64,000 nucleotides of DNA from Porodaedalea pini (GCA_002794775.1 NBAY01000053.1:124001-188000); one strand, 5' to 3'. Counted from the stretch's first letter, positions 46,149 to 58,602 are shown. Numbers and translations are program-made. Notes: generated by a model from the letters alone, not told the origin.

Positions 46149-47937
46149 TCAAATCGCAGAGCGCATCCCCCATTCCAGGTATTCCGCCGTACACGGACCC
46201 TTGCGATTGCATTTCCTCTCGACAATATAGTCGTACATGCGCTCCACCTTGTCTGCCCTACCGGTGATACCAAAGTAAGGTAGGGGAAAGATAAACTCGA
46301 CAGGGTGTGACGCGGGTGGCGCTAACCTTACTTGCCTAATCTGGTGACACAAAATGTCGAGGGAACTGCTTCTTCAACTGGACACAAACTTGCAATTAAG
46401 CCCCACAGAACTCTTGAGATTGTATTTATCTAGAGATCTGTGTTTTTAAATTTCAAAAATATGAAGTTTTGGACTTTCTGTTTAAGGAAAAAACTCTTTT
46501 TTGTGAAAGGCCTCAGATTTCATTGTGCAACAACCTGTCGGATTTTTGAAAAATTCAACAGGAGATTTTGGCCGGTCTCGGCTATACCTAAATGACAAAT
46601 AATTTCTATATATAGTATTTTACACAATATTACTAATGCGCATATCTGCTGCATTTCCTCTGTTCGACTCAGTTACCACCTGCAAAATAATTGATGCCGC
46701 CTCCCTCAAGGAAAAAGACCAGTTGGCTAAAGAATTTAAGCAGTAGAAAGGACTTGGTGAGTACATGGAAATGTCTCTCTCTGTTTTATTTTGTGTTTTT
46801 GCATTCTATAATGCTGATTTTTTATATGACTTAGGTTTGCAGACCGGTCGGCTTGATTCATGGATGCATATCATCATGGTTTGAATGGGATCCAAGCACA
46901 ATGGGTTAACAGAAGATATCATGGTCACAGGACATTGAAGACCACAATTATGGAAGAACTGGATAGAGCAGGCATCTAATTTACTCATACTCTAGACAAT
47001 TCTATAACTTGCCTTTGCTTCACCAAAAAAAAATATCTGTACTCGCAATTTTGGCCTCAGGGTCCTTCCTAATGGGTAATCAGGGTCCGTGACTGTGATG
47101 TGACTTAGCTTGTTGAGTTTATCTTTCCCCTACCTTAGTGGCATAGGCATCGTCATTAGGATTGTGTAAGCTTGTTTCAAAAATTATATCTCGCGTGCGT
47201 GAGATGAAGACCCAGCTCATGAGTGCATAATGCCATTCGTTGTCCAAGGGGAAAATGCCTGTATCATACTGATAGCCTTTGTCAGGGTCAACGTCGCCGA
47301 GTGCGCAAAACTCGCGGAAAATCTCGACTTCCCCAAAATCAAGTCTGCAAGGAGCATTGTTTTTAACGAAAGGGATATAGTCCATAATCGGGGTAAAAGG
47401 CACACCTTTTTGCACCCCAAGAAGCCCAATGCACGTCATTTAGCACGGACAAGTCGAGGCTCACTGGACGGCGCTCTCGTATTAAAGAAGCGTATGAATC
47501 CTTAGAAAGATATTCCTAAGTAGTTCAAGACTAAAGTCAGTATTAGAAGCCAAACACAAAAACTTGGTATGAGATAGAACTCGAGGAGAGTGAGCATAGA
47601 GCTATAGACCACTCACTCTCTTTGCAATGTAAGTCACTTTCTTTCGGACTATTTCAAGACAGATACCCGCGAAGAATTCATTGACATGCCGGAGGCACTC
47701 ATCGCGCTGCTTTTCGGTCGCTTGCTCGATGATGGTTGGCCAAAGGATGCCATATAAATGGCCTGACGATGAAAGTGCCTCGATGAACCTGGGCGAAAGA
47801 GTCACGGTTTCTTCATTGTTTTCAGATTCAGAATTAGAGGCATCCTCATCGCCATCGGTATACTCTGAGTCGGTGCTGGGAGGTGAATCTTGAACAGTCG
47901 ACATGCCGGTGGGAGCCAAAGCGGTGGCCGCGTCCAT
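46149..47937 (-). pseudogene. Copy 3 of the local gene family, interrupted by a transposon
   Basis: The exon layout matches copy 2. Exon 1 (47937 to about 47620) has MDAATALAPTGMSTVQ, SPRFIEALSSSGHLYGILWP and EQATEKQRDECLRHVNEFF. Exon 2 (about 47515-47407) has ERRPVSLDL and WASWGAKR. Exon 3 has FGEVEIFREFCALGDVDPD and LMSWVFISRTRDIIFETSL. Exon 3 is cut at 47137/47136 by the 858-bp element 46278-47135, and the matching tail YFGITGRADKVERMYDYI..WGMRSAI lies on the far side (46277-46149). Compared with copy 2 the joined site is also one base short, so it would be frameshifted even without the insertion. Probably a pseudogene. Confidence 0.75.
46278..47135. mobile_element. 858-bp TA-flanked inverted-repeat element (Tc1/mariner-like MITE)
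   Basis: Perfect 21-bp terminal inverted repeats, AGGTAGGGGAAAGATAAACTC at 46278-46298 and its reverse complement at 47115-47135, flanked by TA at 46276-46277 and 47136-47137. The empty-site structure is supported by the paralogue at 45100-46020, which has uninterrupted CCAAAGTAGTG at this point. The interior is A/T-rich with no transposase-sized frame, so it is non-autonomous. TA duplication suggests a Tc1/mariner-superfamily transposase. Confidence 0.88.
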
Positions 47938-48263
47938 GCGTCACGGGGTCTCATATAAATCGCGTCGCGTCACGCATCTCGGTAACGTCCGTAGAGCATA
48001 GTGGCTCAGATTCAAGGCTACTCTGATTGTACCAACAAGACATTTGCAATATCAAATCTTGCGACTACTGGCCACGACTTCGTGATATCAAGGAGAACAT
48101 TTTTGTACTGCAAACTTCGCACAACATTTTAAGAAATCAACGCTTAGCAATTGTGCATAATAAATTCGCGCCTCAAATAGCCTTCCTCACTATATTTCCT
48201 GCCTTCACGAACAGGAACATCGGGAAACCTAGTGGAGTGAGGTAAGGTCATATGCTGACATCC
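47938..48263. other. Intergenic
   Basis: About 325 bp between the copy 3 start and the MAPEG stop codon. Nothing was recognised. Confidence 0.5.
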
Positions 48264-49083
48264 TTAACGTATGTTTACGAAGGACACACCTAAGCTCGAG
48301 AAGAATAAGGCGGACCTATTCAAGTAAATTATCAATTTCTGGAGAACTCTCACTCGTAATGTGCGGGAGAGTATCACTGACCTGAGCCAGCTAACGCCTA
48401 CGGTAGTCTGGTTTATGTATACGTAGTTATACAGCATGCGAGTGGCAATGCTAGGTGGAGGCAATTTCAGTGGACCTATTTGCATCCGAGTATCGACAAT
48501 TTAGAGCATACAAGCCAGCTGAAACGATGTTCAGCGTATTGTTGGTAATTCCTGCCATGTTGCCAGCGAGCTTCGTTTTTCAGCGTGAGAAATGAAAAGT
48601 TACGGTGTATATTAAGAGAAAAGTGAGTAACAACAAGACTTACCACGGCTCCGATCCACAGCGGTAGAACTTCATTTCCATTCTGTTAATCGATTAGTAG
48701 GAGCAAAGTCTTCACAATCATTTACGACTCACCAAATGCGCTCCCTCGAGTCTCTGGACGCGTTCAGCGACCTCATGTGGGACTCTCAAGTCTTCCGCAA
48801 GCCGCTTCGTGTTTGCCCGCGGCTGGAGACTGACCACTCCTCAGAAATCACGTAGACGCACAACAACAGAAAGCACCCACTTGTTATACCCAATCGTCTT
48901 GTTAATCAAGGCAAACTAAACAGTATGACGAATGTAGCATGAGAACAAAATTTTCCTTCGGTCGAAATTTGTATAACGCAGAGGTAGAACGAGATGCACC
49001 TTGACATTCATTGGATAGAACGCTGTGTACCAGACCAGGGGAATGGAGTACAGCGACAGCGGGGTGTTCAACGACACGGGCAT
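48264..49083 (-). CDS. MAPEG-family membrane protein (microsomal GST-like)
   Basis: A small integral membrane protein of the MAPEG family (membrane-associated proteins in eicosanoid and glutathione metabolism). At least six introns are inferred. The start at 49083 gives PVSLNTPLSLYSIPLVWYTAF. Then come FALINKTIGYN and NTKRLAEDLRVPHEVAERVQRLEGAHLN. The helix EVLPLWIGAVLAGNMAGI follows, then IATRMLYNYVYINQT and WLRSALFFSSLGVSFVNIR, ending in TAA at 48264-48266. The pattern of an early hydrophobic helix, a loop with R..EG.H.N.E..P and the later R..Y...Y...T motif is characteristic of MAPEG. Length is about 150-160 residues, normal for the family. Members conjugate or reduce lipophilic electrophiles with glutathione. 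The exact activity is not known; the role is consistent with the GST and ABCC genes elsewhere in the window. Confidence 0.87.
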
Positions 49084-49410
49084 GGTGGTGGTTCGAGTGA
49101 GAGCTCAAAAGACGGAAAGGGAAATGACATCTCGATGAACGTGGGATGGCACGTTGGACAAGCGTGAGTCCAAACCTAAATTCGAAAATAGATGAGAGCG
49201 TATCGCCAACGTTTAATGAACCAGCACTTCAAGAGCAAGAAAGAGTGCGGTGACCAAGAATCCCGAGACGCGAAGAACGTAGTTGGATAGTGATGCGTTT
49301 TTGAAAAAAAAACCGGATTCGTCGAAGATCCCGTTCTTGTACTCGACAGGACACTTTTCAAGCAAGACATCAGAGGTATAATCCAAGGCAAAATGCACCC
49401 GTTAAATGCG

Positions 49411-52400
49411 CTACAGACTACACAAGGGCCCCCTGCACAACGGACACGTCTCACCCCTTCGCATCCATAATCTCAAACAGTTATCATGAAATCTGTACAA
49501 CATGGCATCAACCTCCGTAGAACAAGGTAAAACAAATGAGCAAGACCTACGCATGGTGACACGGAAGTAAGCACGCATACACGTCCTCTTTAAACTGAGC
49601 TAGACATATGCCGCACTTGTCCACAACAACGCCAAGCAAAGCAAGTTTGAGCTTCGTGCGCCCGTCCTTCGTCACGCGCCGCCGAAGGACCTCAACTTTT
49701 CCTAACGGCACGTCCTCGAATCTTGCGCGGAGTTGAGTAGATGTCCCCAGCGCAGGACCCATGATCTCTTCCAAGAGACAAAGATCCTGGACAACGTTTC
49801 GAAATTAGACAAGGAAAAAAGTACACCTCGATATAAAACGTACGTCATAGGACTGCCCGCTGAATGTGAAGTCGGGGTCATCTAATCGTGCAAGTAGCAA
49901 GTCGAGGTCCGTCGGGCCTGTGAGCATGGGCCGCAAAGGCTGCATATGCTGCATCGCATCGGGCGGACCCTCAGCCTGGTCTTGAATCGGATCTTGTCTA
50001 CTCGCAGCCTCAGATCCAGTATCACTATGATCTTCAGAGCGTTCACAAGAGGGGCCCGATACGTAGTCTGAAATTGGATCCGAGGAAGGGAAACCTTGCC
50101 GAGCAAGTGCAACGTCATCCGAAGATCTATCTTGCCTTAAACCGGAACCGGAAGTAAGGGGATCTTGAAGCGTACGTATAACAAACGGTGGCGAGCGTTC
50201 CGTCTCAGCGACAGTCTGAAATGTCTCGCCAATACTGCCATAGTTAGGTCTCAAACCAATGTTGTTTACGGACCCTTCAAGAGCTGCATCCGACTCAGTC
50301 CGAGGTGGAGGGGTTGTGCCCGTCTCGGCGGAAGAACCTGCAAGCGGGACACCATCCTCAACAGCATCGTGCTGAAAATGCTCCACCATATTTCGGGCAG
50401 TGCGTGACATTGATGAACGTTCACCAACATCCTCGCTTTGGTCGGATATCACTGGCTCGACAAGCACGTCAGCTGTACCCTCGCTAGCTGCTGCAACGGT
50501 TCCACCGCCTTCGGCGGTGTGCACCGATAAGGAAGACAATGATAGAGTTGTCGAGGGCGTATCCAGCACTCCGCGAAGTGAAGACGAAGTTGACGCGAAC
50601 TCGTCTAGAACGAGGCTGTCCAAACCCTGCCTCCGGCGCGGAGGTAACGGCGGAGGAAGTCCTCGTCGCACAGGCAGCAGCGGGGCACTATTGTTTATAA
50701 GCCGGATGGCAGGGCCGAACGGAGCAGAGTCCTGTCCCTCATTCCGAGAATCAGCAAAATCTTGCGCGGAAACTGCATTAGGAGGCCTTGGAACAGGAGG
50801 TGGTGGACGCCTGACGGTTGGTCTCAGCGGCGGGGGCGGCGGGACCGGCCGGTTCGTCAGGGATTCAAACACAGATATGCGATCGCGCACTGAAAGAGCT
50901 ACAGACGGTGGGAGCGGTGGGATGCGCCGAGCTGGAAGAGAAGAACCGGGTGATGAAGTAGCGAGCGAAGGGCCGGGAGGAGTTGGTAGGGGGCGACTCG
51001 AATGCGAGGCAGGTGGAGATGAAATATAGCTCGAAGGTAAAGTTGTCGCTGATGGGGAGGAAGATGCTATAGGAGGTATATGGCTTGAGATCTCCGACTG
51101 AGGCGGAGGAGACCGCGGTGTAGTATTCGTCAGTGTATGAGTACAGATGGAGCTGCCAATGCTAGATGATACAGAGAGCAATGTTGATGAGTTATGCGAA
51201 GAAAACAATTGTTCTGACGATTGTTCAAAGGATGGGAATTGTTCAGAAGACTGAGGTGGCGGTGAGAATGGAATGGGCATTGAGTTAATGTTGGTGCGCG
51301 GATTGTCAAGCTGAGGCCGCAGAGGTGCGTTCAATACCTCGCGGATCCTAGAAACCGTGCCTCTTCGAGGCTCCCTGCTTGGTGAATTGCCAGAAGAAGG
51401 GCTATAAAAGGCTGGCTCATCGGAAGAGTGCTCTTTCTCCTTGCCCTTTCCCGAAGGAAGATGGGGAATATCCCCGTTGGAATTTAATCCTCCGAGACCC
51501 GCGGCCGTCACATCCCGAGAACTTGACGAAGGCATAGAATCGGGGGCTCGAGCAAGTTGTTCGCAATCCGGTAGATCTGAGATAGACTTAACCTCCGCAT
51601 GAGACGAATTGAGCATCAATCCCAGACAAGAATTCGCCTGAGGCACAAGAGTCGCTTCGTCAACTTTGCGGAAGCTTGAACCAGCTTCAGCCTCAACTTC
51701 TTCTCTGAATGGAGATGGATCGTTTTGTTCAAAGTCATGCATGGAAGGTGCATGGGGCAGACTGTCAGACAGCTGTCGTCGCTCCAGCTCCCGTTGCACC
51801 CTTTCTTCCAGACTGAATCCAGCTTCACGATCTTCCTCCCATTGAGAGTGGCCCTCTCTTTGAAGAGCAACCTCGAAAGATGAATGCGACGAGCTTGAAC
51901 GCGGGCCTTCTACGTCTGGAGAAGGCGGCAAATCCTCTCGACTGACAGGAATAGTCGGGGATGAAGCCTGCCCTCGGACAGTGTCTCGCTCCGATGAGAG
52001 AATGCAGCCTACTGAAGGCTGCGTGTCGACGAACGAGCCTGGACTGGAGTTTCGTGGAGATGGTGTTGACAACATCGCTTCCTCAAATGAAGGAGGTGGG
52101 AAACTTGGAATACATAGGTCTTCAAAGGGAAACAAATCTTTAAATCAACCCCTTCTTCATACCGAAACTTCCTCACCTTCTCGACTCCGATGGACTCTTG
52201 CTTCCAGGTCTGTATCCCTTCGCACGTCGTTTGCATCAGTCTGTAAGCTTCGAATAGAGTTCGACGAGCCAGGCCTTGAGGCGCGCGACCGCGAACGTGG
52301 AGCAGATGTCCTAGGTAGATCAAACGATGAGCTCAGGTATTCTCGCACAACCGGACGTTTCTTCTTTGGCTTCCGTATCCTCCCAGAATTTTCAGGTGGA

Positions 52401-52594
52401 ATCAGAGTTACTTGGCCTTGTTCCGAGTTACTTAGATGAATTTGGAGTACAAATAAATAGAGGCGTGTTTCCTCACCATGATGTCTTACGACGTGCGTCA
52501 AGTACGGTGCGACTTGCACGGCATCAGCAATACGGGAATGCCTATAGGTTGGTGAAGTCGATCGGGACGTTGAGATATAGGATGAGCTAGCCAT
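49411..52594 (-). CDS. RING-H2 E3 ubiquitin ligase with long disordered N-terminus
   Basis: Start at 52594. Exon 1 is 52177-52594 and a 39-nt intron lies at 52138-52176 (GTGAGG..TTAAAG). A very long exon follows to about 49845, with Pro/Ser-rich low-complexity sequence (PPPPPLRPTVRRPPPPVP, LPPPLPPRRRQ). A final part encodes the RING. The RING is complete only after splicing at about 49551: CGICLAQFKEDVYACLLPC, HHAFHDNC, then WMRRGETCPLC. This gives the C3H2C3 order of RING-H2, and the stop follows 8 residues after the last Cys (49411-49413). About 980-1,000 residues in all. The RING recruits an E2 enzyme; the disordered region probably binds substrates or SH3-type partners. No membrane segment was seen. 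The substrate is unknown. Confidence 0.85.
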
Positions 52595-53491
52595 TCCAAC
52601 ATTGTCATGAGCTCGTCATGAATGGAGGGAAGAGTTGAATGAAGGAGCGGAGCGTCATGGTTGACTTTGCCTAACAAAAGTCCGGATCGGGACAGAGATC
52701 GACAACTTCAGTACTTATGTAAGCTAGTCTGTATCCTCCTCTGAGTCCTCTTTCACCGCATATGCATGTTCTTAAGTCCGATTCGAGCATCAACCTCAAA
52801 TGTCCGCTCGAGCTAGTATTAGTCTACAGCTGACTTATCGAAGAGTGTAGTGGCGTGCTTGTAAGAAAGATGGTAAAAGACGTTATCGAACTCTACTACC
52901 TAGAATGACTAGCTATATCTTCTTCCGGCAACTGCTCAGAAAAGGTATGTATTGGCAAGATGCCTTCAAGCGTTTTGGATTGAATGCATGATAAGGATTG
53001 AAACAGGCGTTAGAAGTTGCCTATACAATAGTCCGGTGTAAGACAAAGAAAAGTTATATAGCACAAGACGCAACCTAGCGTTGCGTCTGTCGTGATATGC
53101 ATTTGTGAGAGCTACAGGTGGTTGTTCCTCCGGTGCCACTGTACTGTCTCTAGGCTATAAATAGAACAGTAGAAAGGGATTAAAACAGAGAGAAACGGCA
53201 GAGAAGAGAAAACAATATGTATGGACAGAAGCAGGACGTGGAGCGAGGTCCTGCGGTTGCTTGGTAGAGTCTCAGATGCAGGATGCGAGCGATGGAAAAT
53301 CATGAGCATCAATATGAAGGAGATAAAGGAAAGGAAGTAAACGAGCAGCCTAAAGCTGCATGCGGGAAAGCGCAGACCGACGCACTTGTATGTGACAAAC
53401 AAACTTGCAGAACAGTACCAGTGAGAGTGAGGAAAGGACAAAAGAGAAGAGGGAAGATAGACTTCGTCTGGACCGAATAAGTGCCATCTGT
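52595..53491. other. Intergenic
   Basis: About 900 bp between the RING gene start and the polo kinase stop. It should hold the RING gene promoter and the kinase terminator. Short open frames near 53112-53480 are not convincing. No repeat was seen. Confidence 0.5.
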
Positions 53492-56311
53492 TTACTCGTT
53501 TCCGCTGGAGCTCAGCGAGGGGGACTCGGCACTTCCAGAACTGGCCGTCTTAATCGAAAACAAGACCTCCTTGCAATACTTGAGTTTATCCACAAGGCGT
53601 GACACAAATTTCGTCTCTGCTGGATCGTCAGAAGCTGGTCGTAGTGCGCGAGCCATGAGCTCGCTCAAAGTCCAGCGCGAAAGCTCGTAGTCCTTGTTGA
53701 TGTGCGTCACGAGCAGGCCTTGGCTCGATATGATCACCTTTGTATGGTCATAGAAGTTGAACTGCATACACAACAATGTACTCAGCATTGGTCCTTCTAC
53801 CAAAGGACGAAAAGAAGAGAACGAAGCTCACCTGCAAGGAGTCATTACTGAGCTTGAAGACAATGACGTGCTTCATGCGCAGGTACTTCTGCACGAAGTC
53901 CATACCCTTCGTCCGCTCCACGTCTTCATACGTGAAGGGATACTCGCCGTACAGTCGGTCCATGATGTAGCGCTCAAAGTGCTTCAGCAGGTACACCTTG
54001 CTCTTCAGGCCCTCCTCATATTGAGTGAGCGTGAAGTTTTCGCGCGTGTACGCCGCGCCGCTATGCTTAGACGTTATATAATCGAGATGGCTTGAACGTA
54101 TCGTTAGCAGGTGAGTCAAAAGAGATAGAGAATGCAGCTTACTCCTTATCCGGAGAAAGCACAATGGACGTGCTGTCATTGAAGTGGACGCCAACCGAGC
54201 CGTCGGTAAGTGCATAGCCCATGCCATATTTGTTGCAGTAGTCTACCCATGATACGATAAAGACCTTCGCATCAGGTAAATCTACGTCTCCCCCTAATGC
54301 GACACGTATCAATAACGGTGTTAATCACTGAGATTGTTCACGTACTCGGATCTCTGAACAACTTTCCTTTCGCCCTGGCCTCAAATGCAAGACTCAAAGT
54401 GTGCGCCACAGCGTCGAAACCATGCATCTTGACTGGAGCTTGTACCGAACTCCGCATGTCCGTCATAGGCTCACGCTTCGCTCTGTCGGGGCCCGATCTC
54501 CTCGGTGGCGGTATGTTCTCCATATCGTCCATCTCAGCCGCATGGCGCATTACATGTGCTGATGGCTCAGAGGTCATTTGTGCAACAATGCGGGCCTTCT
54601 GCGCCTCAAGCTCCTTTCGACGTACAAACGCCTCCTCCTTCGTCTCTTGTTCGTTCTCCTCTTCGATGTCCTGAAGATCACCTGCGTGCGTGCGACCGGG
54701 TACATGTCCCATAGCGCTCATGGCGAGCGACGAACCGCGGCTTTCGGTGAGCGCACGTCCAGGAGAGCGGCCTTCTTTCTGCGCAGCCTGCAGCTTGCGA
54801 ATCAGTGGCTGCTCGCGTTCACGCCCGCTTGCGTTGCCTGAGGCACCCATGACGAGCGGCTGCCGTGCGGCACCGAGCAAAGCCGAGATCGGGCTGCTTG
54901 GTTGTACTGCACGCTGGAATTCCCGCTCTTGCTGCGCCAGCGCAGCACTCGAGTTGAGTGCATTTGCATTCACCGTCGTGCTCGAGGCCACCATCTTGCT
55001 GCTACTTAAGTTCATCGAAGCGCTTGGCACATTGATAGGTTGCCGCTCCTCGTCAATCATAGCGTGTCTGCGGAGACGGTCAAGATTAAGCTTTGACGTC
55101 GCCCGGCTGATATGTCGGAAGTCCGGCGCGCGGTCGTGTGCAGTGCGAGGGATGTAAGGCGGGACAGTCCCATTGGTGAAGAAGGCATGGTCCACAATGT
55201 CGTGCAACGTCGGACGTTGCTTGGGATCGTGCGTCAAGATCTCTTGAATGAGACCCTGTACTTCCATAGACACCGGACGCTCTTGGGGGAAATCGTACTC
55301 GTTGTCTCGAATACGCCTAAGGATGGCTGATTAGATAGCTGTATATCATATAAGTCTTATACTTACTTATAAATAGTCTTAACTTCCTTAGTCTGGAAAG
55401 GAGGTTTGCCAATAACAAGAGTATAAAGTATAACGCCGATGGACCAGGTGTCGACCTCGAAGCTGTGTCCATTCGCAGTATCAAAAAGCACTTCCGGCGC
55501 AATGTAGTTCGGGGTACCGCAGATAGTCTTCTTCCGCTCACCGGGATTCTCAATAAGCGCGGCAAGTCCAAAATCGCCGACTTTCACGTTCATGTCCTGG
55601 TCAAGGAATAAGTTGCCGAGTTTGAGGTCGCGGTGGATGACCTGGTTCATATGCATGTAGTGGCACGCGCCAATGAGCTGGACCATGAAGTAACGAGACT
55701 CAGGTTCCGTAAAGCGGCGACGCTTGCGGAGCATGTCCATAAGAGATCCTGCCTCGCAGAGCTCGAGGGTCATGTAGACGTTCTCGCTGTCTTCGAAGCA
55801 GTCACCGAACTGAACGATATTGGGGTGCTGGAGTGAGCGGTGAATCTTGATTTCTGCATACAACTAGAGAAAGAAATTGCTGAGCGACCATGCTTTGAGA
55901 AACATATAATATGCACCTTTGTCTTAGCCTTTTTCGTCTTGAGGGAATTCTTAGTGACCACCTTAATCGCTTGGCGAAGGCCATTTCGATCTTGTACTTC
56001 ATAGACTCGAGCAAAGCCACCCTGTGAAACAGATATATATCGACATAGTGGCTCAAAAATATTTAGGCACGCACTTCTCCTAGAAATCCAACACGGGAGT
56101 ACGAGACGGCATGAGCTTTGTCGCGAATGATCTGAGGGGGTGAAGGGGGTGCAGTCTTAGTATTCTGGCGCGGCAGCGGCGGCGACGAAGCCTGCTTCTG
56201 AATCTTCTGGGGCGAAACGGGGACGGCTGTCTGCGCAGCAGGCATCTGGTTGCCGGTGTTCGTGAAGGGCATGCGACGAGTGGCCAGACTAGGCTGGACG
56301 TGAGCGGGCAT
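53492..56311 (-). CDS. Polo-like kinase (Cdc5/Plo1 orthologue)
   Basis: A mitotic Ser/Thr kinase controlling entry into mitosis, cohesin and condensin regulation and cytokinesis. A Pro-rich N-terminus (start 56311) leads to SRVGFLGE and GGFARVY of the glycine-rich loop, then [10 protein letters not shown] (catalytic Lys). The kinase core follows: [26 protein letters not shown] (catalytic loop), [10 protein letters not shown], activation loop [16 protein letters not shown] and [18 protein letters not shown] ~300-residue linker follows. Polo-box 1 has [20 protein letters not shown]. Polo-box 2 has [15 protein letters not shown] and [10 protein letters not shown], which keeps the His-x-Lys pair used to bind phosphopeptides. 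The stop is at 53492. Length is about 830-850 residues, slightly long because of the linker. Introns are short. All key residues look intact. Confidence 0.95.
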
Positions 56312-56816
56312 TATATCGAGTTTTTCAGATGTATACTGTCAAGAGCGGGAGAGAAGATGATGCGGACAGGCCTAACGCCGTCGCTGTTGCTGTCGGGGCA
56401 GGAGTCGTGGACGTTGACGAGGAAGGGCACGAGAACGAAAGAGGCGGGCACCCACTTAGCGTCGATCAACCTTGCCTCGCGTTAACCACGTGATCGCGCT
56501 TGTTATGGAATAACTTAAAGGGTTTAAACTCAAATTTTGAATTGCGTGGCTGACAACTTTATTAAATCCAGCCATTATTCCGTATCAAATAAAATGCATG
56601 AAGTTGAGAGAAGGGTGTGATAGTAGCCTCCATACGATAGGCGACGAGGCTTGGAATGAGACGAATAAAAAGCGAGTAGTTATAAATGGATCACTAACTA
56701 GAGAACAAAGTTGATTGGCGTCCTTTTCAGTCGACGCTTCAAGATCCAAAATCAGCGACAAATTTATCATCGCTATCAGACTCATCATTTGATGGGCTTC
56801 AGGTGTCCCAAGGCTA
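56312..56816. other. Intergenic
   Basis: About 500 bp between the polo kinase start and the F-box gene stop. It should contain the kinase promoter. No gene was seen. Confidence 0.5.
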
Positions 56817-58589
56817 TTACCATAGGTCATCGTCTGAGTCGACGTAGCCGAAATATCCGGAATATGCGATACAGTCCGAGCAATCGCAATACGAATTCTC
56901 AGAGTCATAACCTTCGGCGCAGTCATAGCATTCGCAATCCGCGTCGTGCAAATAGAGCGAGGCGAGGTCCTCCAGAACCGAACGTCGCTCTCTGCGCTCC
57001 AAAATGACCTTCTCGACTTTTGGTTTTATGTTTTTCCAAACTAACATCGCAATACAGATTTATTAGTAGGGACAGACCAACGATGAAGGAAGAGCAGGAC
57101 GCACTGCGATCGGTCAGTGGCTTAGGGTCTCTCAAGAGCTTGTCCCACCTCGACCGCAGGTCGCTGGTGTCGAGCGTGGAGTCCAGGTCCTTATTCGTGT
57201 ACCCAACCAACTTCAGCTTCTCTGCCACACTAAACCCCGCAATTCAACCAGGCGAGCGCAATACGATGACACAATGCACGCACTTGCGTTCCCTCTCCTT
57301 CATTATTTCCTTCTGTTCGGCAGCCTTCTTCTTCCGTTGCAAATCCGTCCATTCTCGTACCTTTGCTGCGTTCTTATAATGCGTGGTTGTCAATCAGTGA
57401 AAACCTGACTGCAGAAAGGATATGTCAACAAACATCCTTAATATCCGCGACTTTCTGTTTCCTCTCCGCCAAAAAAATTGCTCGCTCGTCAGAGTCTGCG
57501 GTGAGCGACTGAAGTTCCTTCCATACTGCCTTTGCTTCGTCGACGTAGTAAACTATTAAATCTACACAATGCATCAGAAGGTTATAGCCGGAGCCTAGGA
57601 TGTACTCACGGTAGCAGAGCACGTCGTTAGGGAGTAAAGAAAAGAACTCTTCGTCCGTTTCAAGGATCTTTTTCACGTAGAACAAGGAAGCAAAGCTGTC
57701 GCGAAGTTTTTTTAGCCACACAGCAGACGACAAGGCAGGAATGAGCCGACTTTTTATCACGGCAGCGTCCGCAGAGCCGAAGTCTGAATGAGTAGAACAG
57801 TTCCTGCGCTCGAGGCGCGTCACAGAACTAAAAGAAACAAATACCATTGGTTAAGCGCATGCCATGGCTTGACAAATACTCACATAGCAACCCTTGCAGA
57901 AGAGGAGATCGGCGTACTGCATCTCACTGAGATCAGAAGGACACTCGGGCAGTTCCACGCACTCGCGCGCAGCGCGCCATATCGCCTTCGAATCTTTTGA
58001 GGTCAGAAGCCCACGAAGAGTCTTCGATGAGCGCGCCATATTGAGCAGGTCCTGCGGGCTCAGGCTCGCAGCAATCTAGGAGCGGATAAACAACCCGTAT
58101 ACCTTAAATCAAGTCTCAGAAGCGCACCTCACAGAATATGTCAATAGGCATGTACATGAGGGCCTCCAGTCGCCCGACCTTACTGTTCTTGCGTTTCCTA
58201 GCAGCTGATTTCTTAGTCGCTGATTTGCGTGGCTTTTTTCTGCCTTTCCCTTTTACAGACGCGACATCTGAGTCCGAGTCTGAATCGAATTGTAGCTGTT
58301 GTACGGGTGTGATATGGCTTTGCACCAGTTTCTTCGCCAGAAGCCTCGAAGAGCGACGCTCTAAATTCTGTAGGTTATATACGACGTGCCGATGGACAAG
58401 AGAAACCATCTCACCGCTGACAGCGTTGTCGCCACCCGCGACAACTTCATCTGGTTCAAGTCTAGCCTTCTTTGCAGCATCTTCACAGGCGACAGTCGCA
58501 TCATCCTCGCCGATATCATCAGTCTTACGCTTATTCTGGACTTATAGGTAAGATATTTGCAAATATACAGCATGCAGTGCACTCACCAT
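56817..58589 (-). CDS. F-box protein, agaricomycete type; apparent one-base frameshift
   Basis: The most consistent start is an ATG at 58587-58589 that forms the last three bases of exon 1. The 58586-58532 intron (GTGAGTG..GTCCAG) joins it to NKRKTDDIGEDDATVACED. A nuclear-type basic stretch follows (KGKGRKKPRKSATKKSAARKRK). The F-box is split by an intron: LEALMYMPIDIFCE | IAASLSPQDLLNMARSSKTLRGLL. Then WRAARECVELPECP and LFCKGCYFCDAPRAQELFYSF. At about 57746-57750 five A's on the coding strand put the reading frame off. One A fewer would continue into SRLIPALSSAVWLKKLRDSF and the remaining exons, ending ECYDCAEGYDSENSYCDC.. at 56817. This may be a real lesion or a base-calling error. The role is inferred as SCF substrate adaptor. 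Confidence 0.68.
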
Positions 58590-58602
58590 GATGGGCTTGC
58601 AG

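Noticed and set aside
50400..51029. 209-codon plus-strand frame
   Set aside because: Antisense shadow of the Pro/Ser-rich exon of the RING protein gene.
54690..55157. 155-codon plus-strand frame
   Set aside because: Antisense shadow of the polo kinase linker.
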